Shown here: positions 40,255 through 40,333 of the stretch, piece by piece
How positions within the stretch are numbered: the first letter of the stretch is position 1
Layout: the number at the start of each line of letters is the position of its first letter
Source of the DNA: a virus
DNA: 40,333 nt
IMG/VR virus record: IMGVR_UViG_3300034683_000362
Location: 1 to 40,333 of that record
Strand: one strand, 5' to 3'
Notes under the pieces: generated by a model
Told to the model about the DNA's origin: nothing
Databases searched by the model: none
The model's input: the letters and a program-made list of their open reading frames with translations, nothing else
Position numbers and translations under genes: made by a program

Positions 40255-40290
40255 GCAAAAAAAGAAGCTTATTAGCTTCTTTTTTTATTT
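40255..40290. terminator. Host terminator downstream of the integration site
   Basis: The stem AAAGAAGCT/AGCTTCTTT with loop TATT is flanked by A-run and T-run, so it can act in both directions. Before integration it probably ended the tRNA-Cys transcript; now it ends the integrase transcript. No gene is seen in the remaining bases. Confidence 0.8.
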
Positions 40291-40333
40291 TATTCTATAA
40301 TTTTTATATCCTTTATAATCAATTTTTATTATT

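Overview
The window holds one complete integrated temperate phage, bounded by a 25-bp direct repeat (212-236 and 40207-40231), with about 0.2 kb of host DNA on the left and 0.1 kb on the right. The repeats lie 39,995 bp apart, which would be the size of the excised circle. The left repeat is the 3' end of an intact host tRNA-Cys gene that follows a tRNA-Asp gene. DNA is very A+T-rich, Arg is mostly AGA, Ile is often ATA, and TGG encodes Trp. A lipobox protein and spanin-like lysis proteins point to a host with an outer membrane. A low-GC diderm such as Petrotogales/Thermotogota or Fusobacteriota fits best, but the sequence alone does not settle this.

Left arm, minus strand, read from right to left (29.8 kb to 0.3 kb). 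An early block (29.8-24.0 kb) starts with a Cro-like regulator. It continues with a 49-aa protein, a HEAT-repeat protein, an internally duplicated helical protein, a DnaD-like initiator, a DnaC-like loader, a Bro-N/KilAC antirepressor, small proteins and a DUF1064 nuclease-like protein. An ArpU/sigma-region-4-like late regulator follows (23.4-23.9 kb). A DUF2971 gene with its own promoter and terminators sits between this regulator and the terminase genes. The late block (22.0-2.8 kb) encodes terminase, a DUF935 portal, a Mu F-like head protein, a protease with a nested scaffold start, decoration and lambda-E-like capsid proteins, connectors, tail tube, a 1255-aa tape measure, a LamG-like tail protein and a 1424-aa tail tip/fibre. 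There is no sheath gene, so the virion should be a siphovirus. At the left end are a single-gene lipoprotein unit and the lysis genes: XhlA-like protein, SleB-like endolysin, holin-like protein and two overlapping spanin-like proteins.

Right arm, mostly plus strand (30.0-40.2 kb). It carries a lysogeny region with two more HTH regulators, one of them a CI/S24-like repressor whose two catalytic positions appear substituted. Next comes a conflict-gene region: a HEPN-like protein, a 343-aa HicB-like protein and a HicA-like toxin. After several tiny ORFs there is an autonomous three-gene unit (DUF262 + Rx4H HEPN + N6-adenine methyltransferase) with its own promoter and terminator. The arm ends with a 55-aa ORF overlapping a large serine integrase, which lies 49 bp from the right attachment site.

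The most noteworthy points are: the DUF262-HEPN-methyltransferase cassette as a candidate anti-phage system; the HicB/HicA-like module; several small genes that seem to start at ATT; a serine integrase using a long tRNA-type attachment core; a repressor that has probably lost self-cleavage; and an overlapping spanin-like gene pair.
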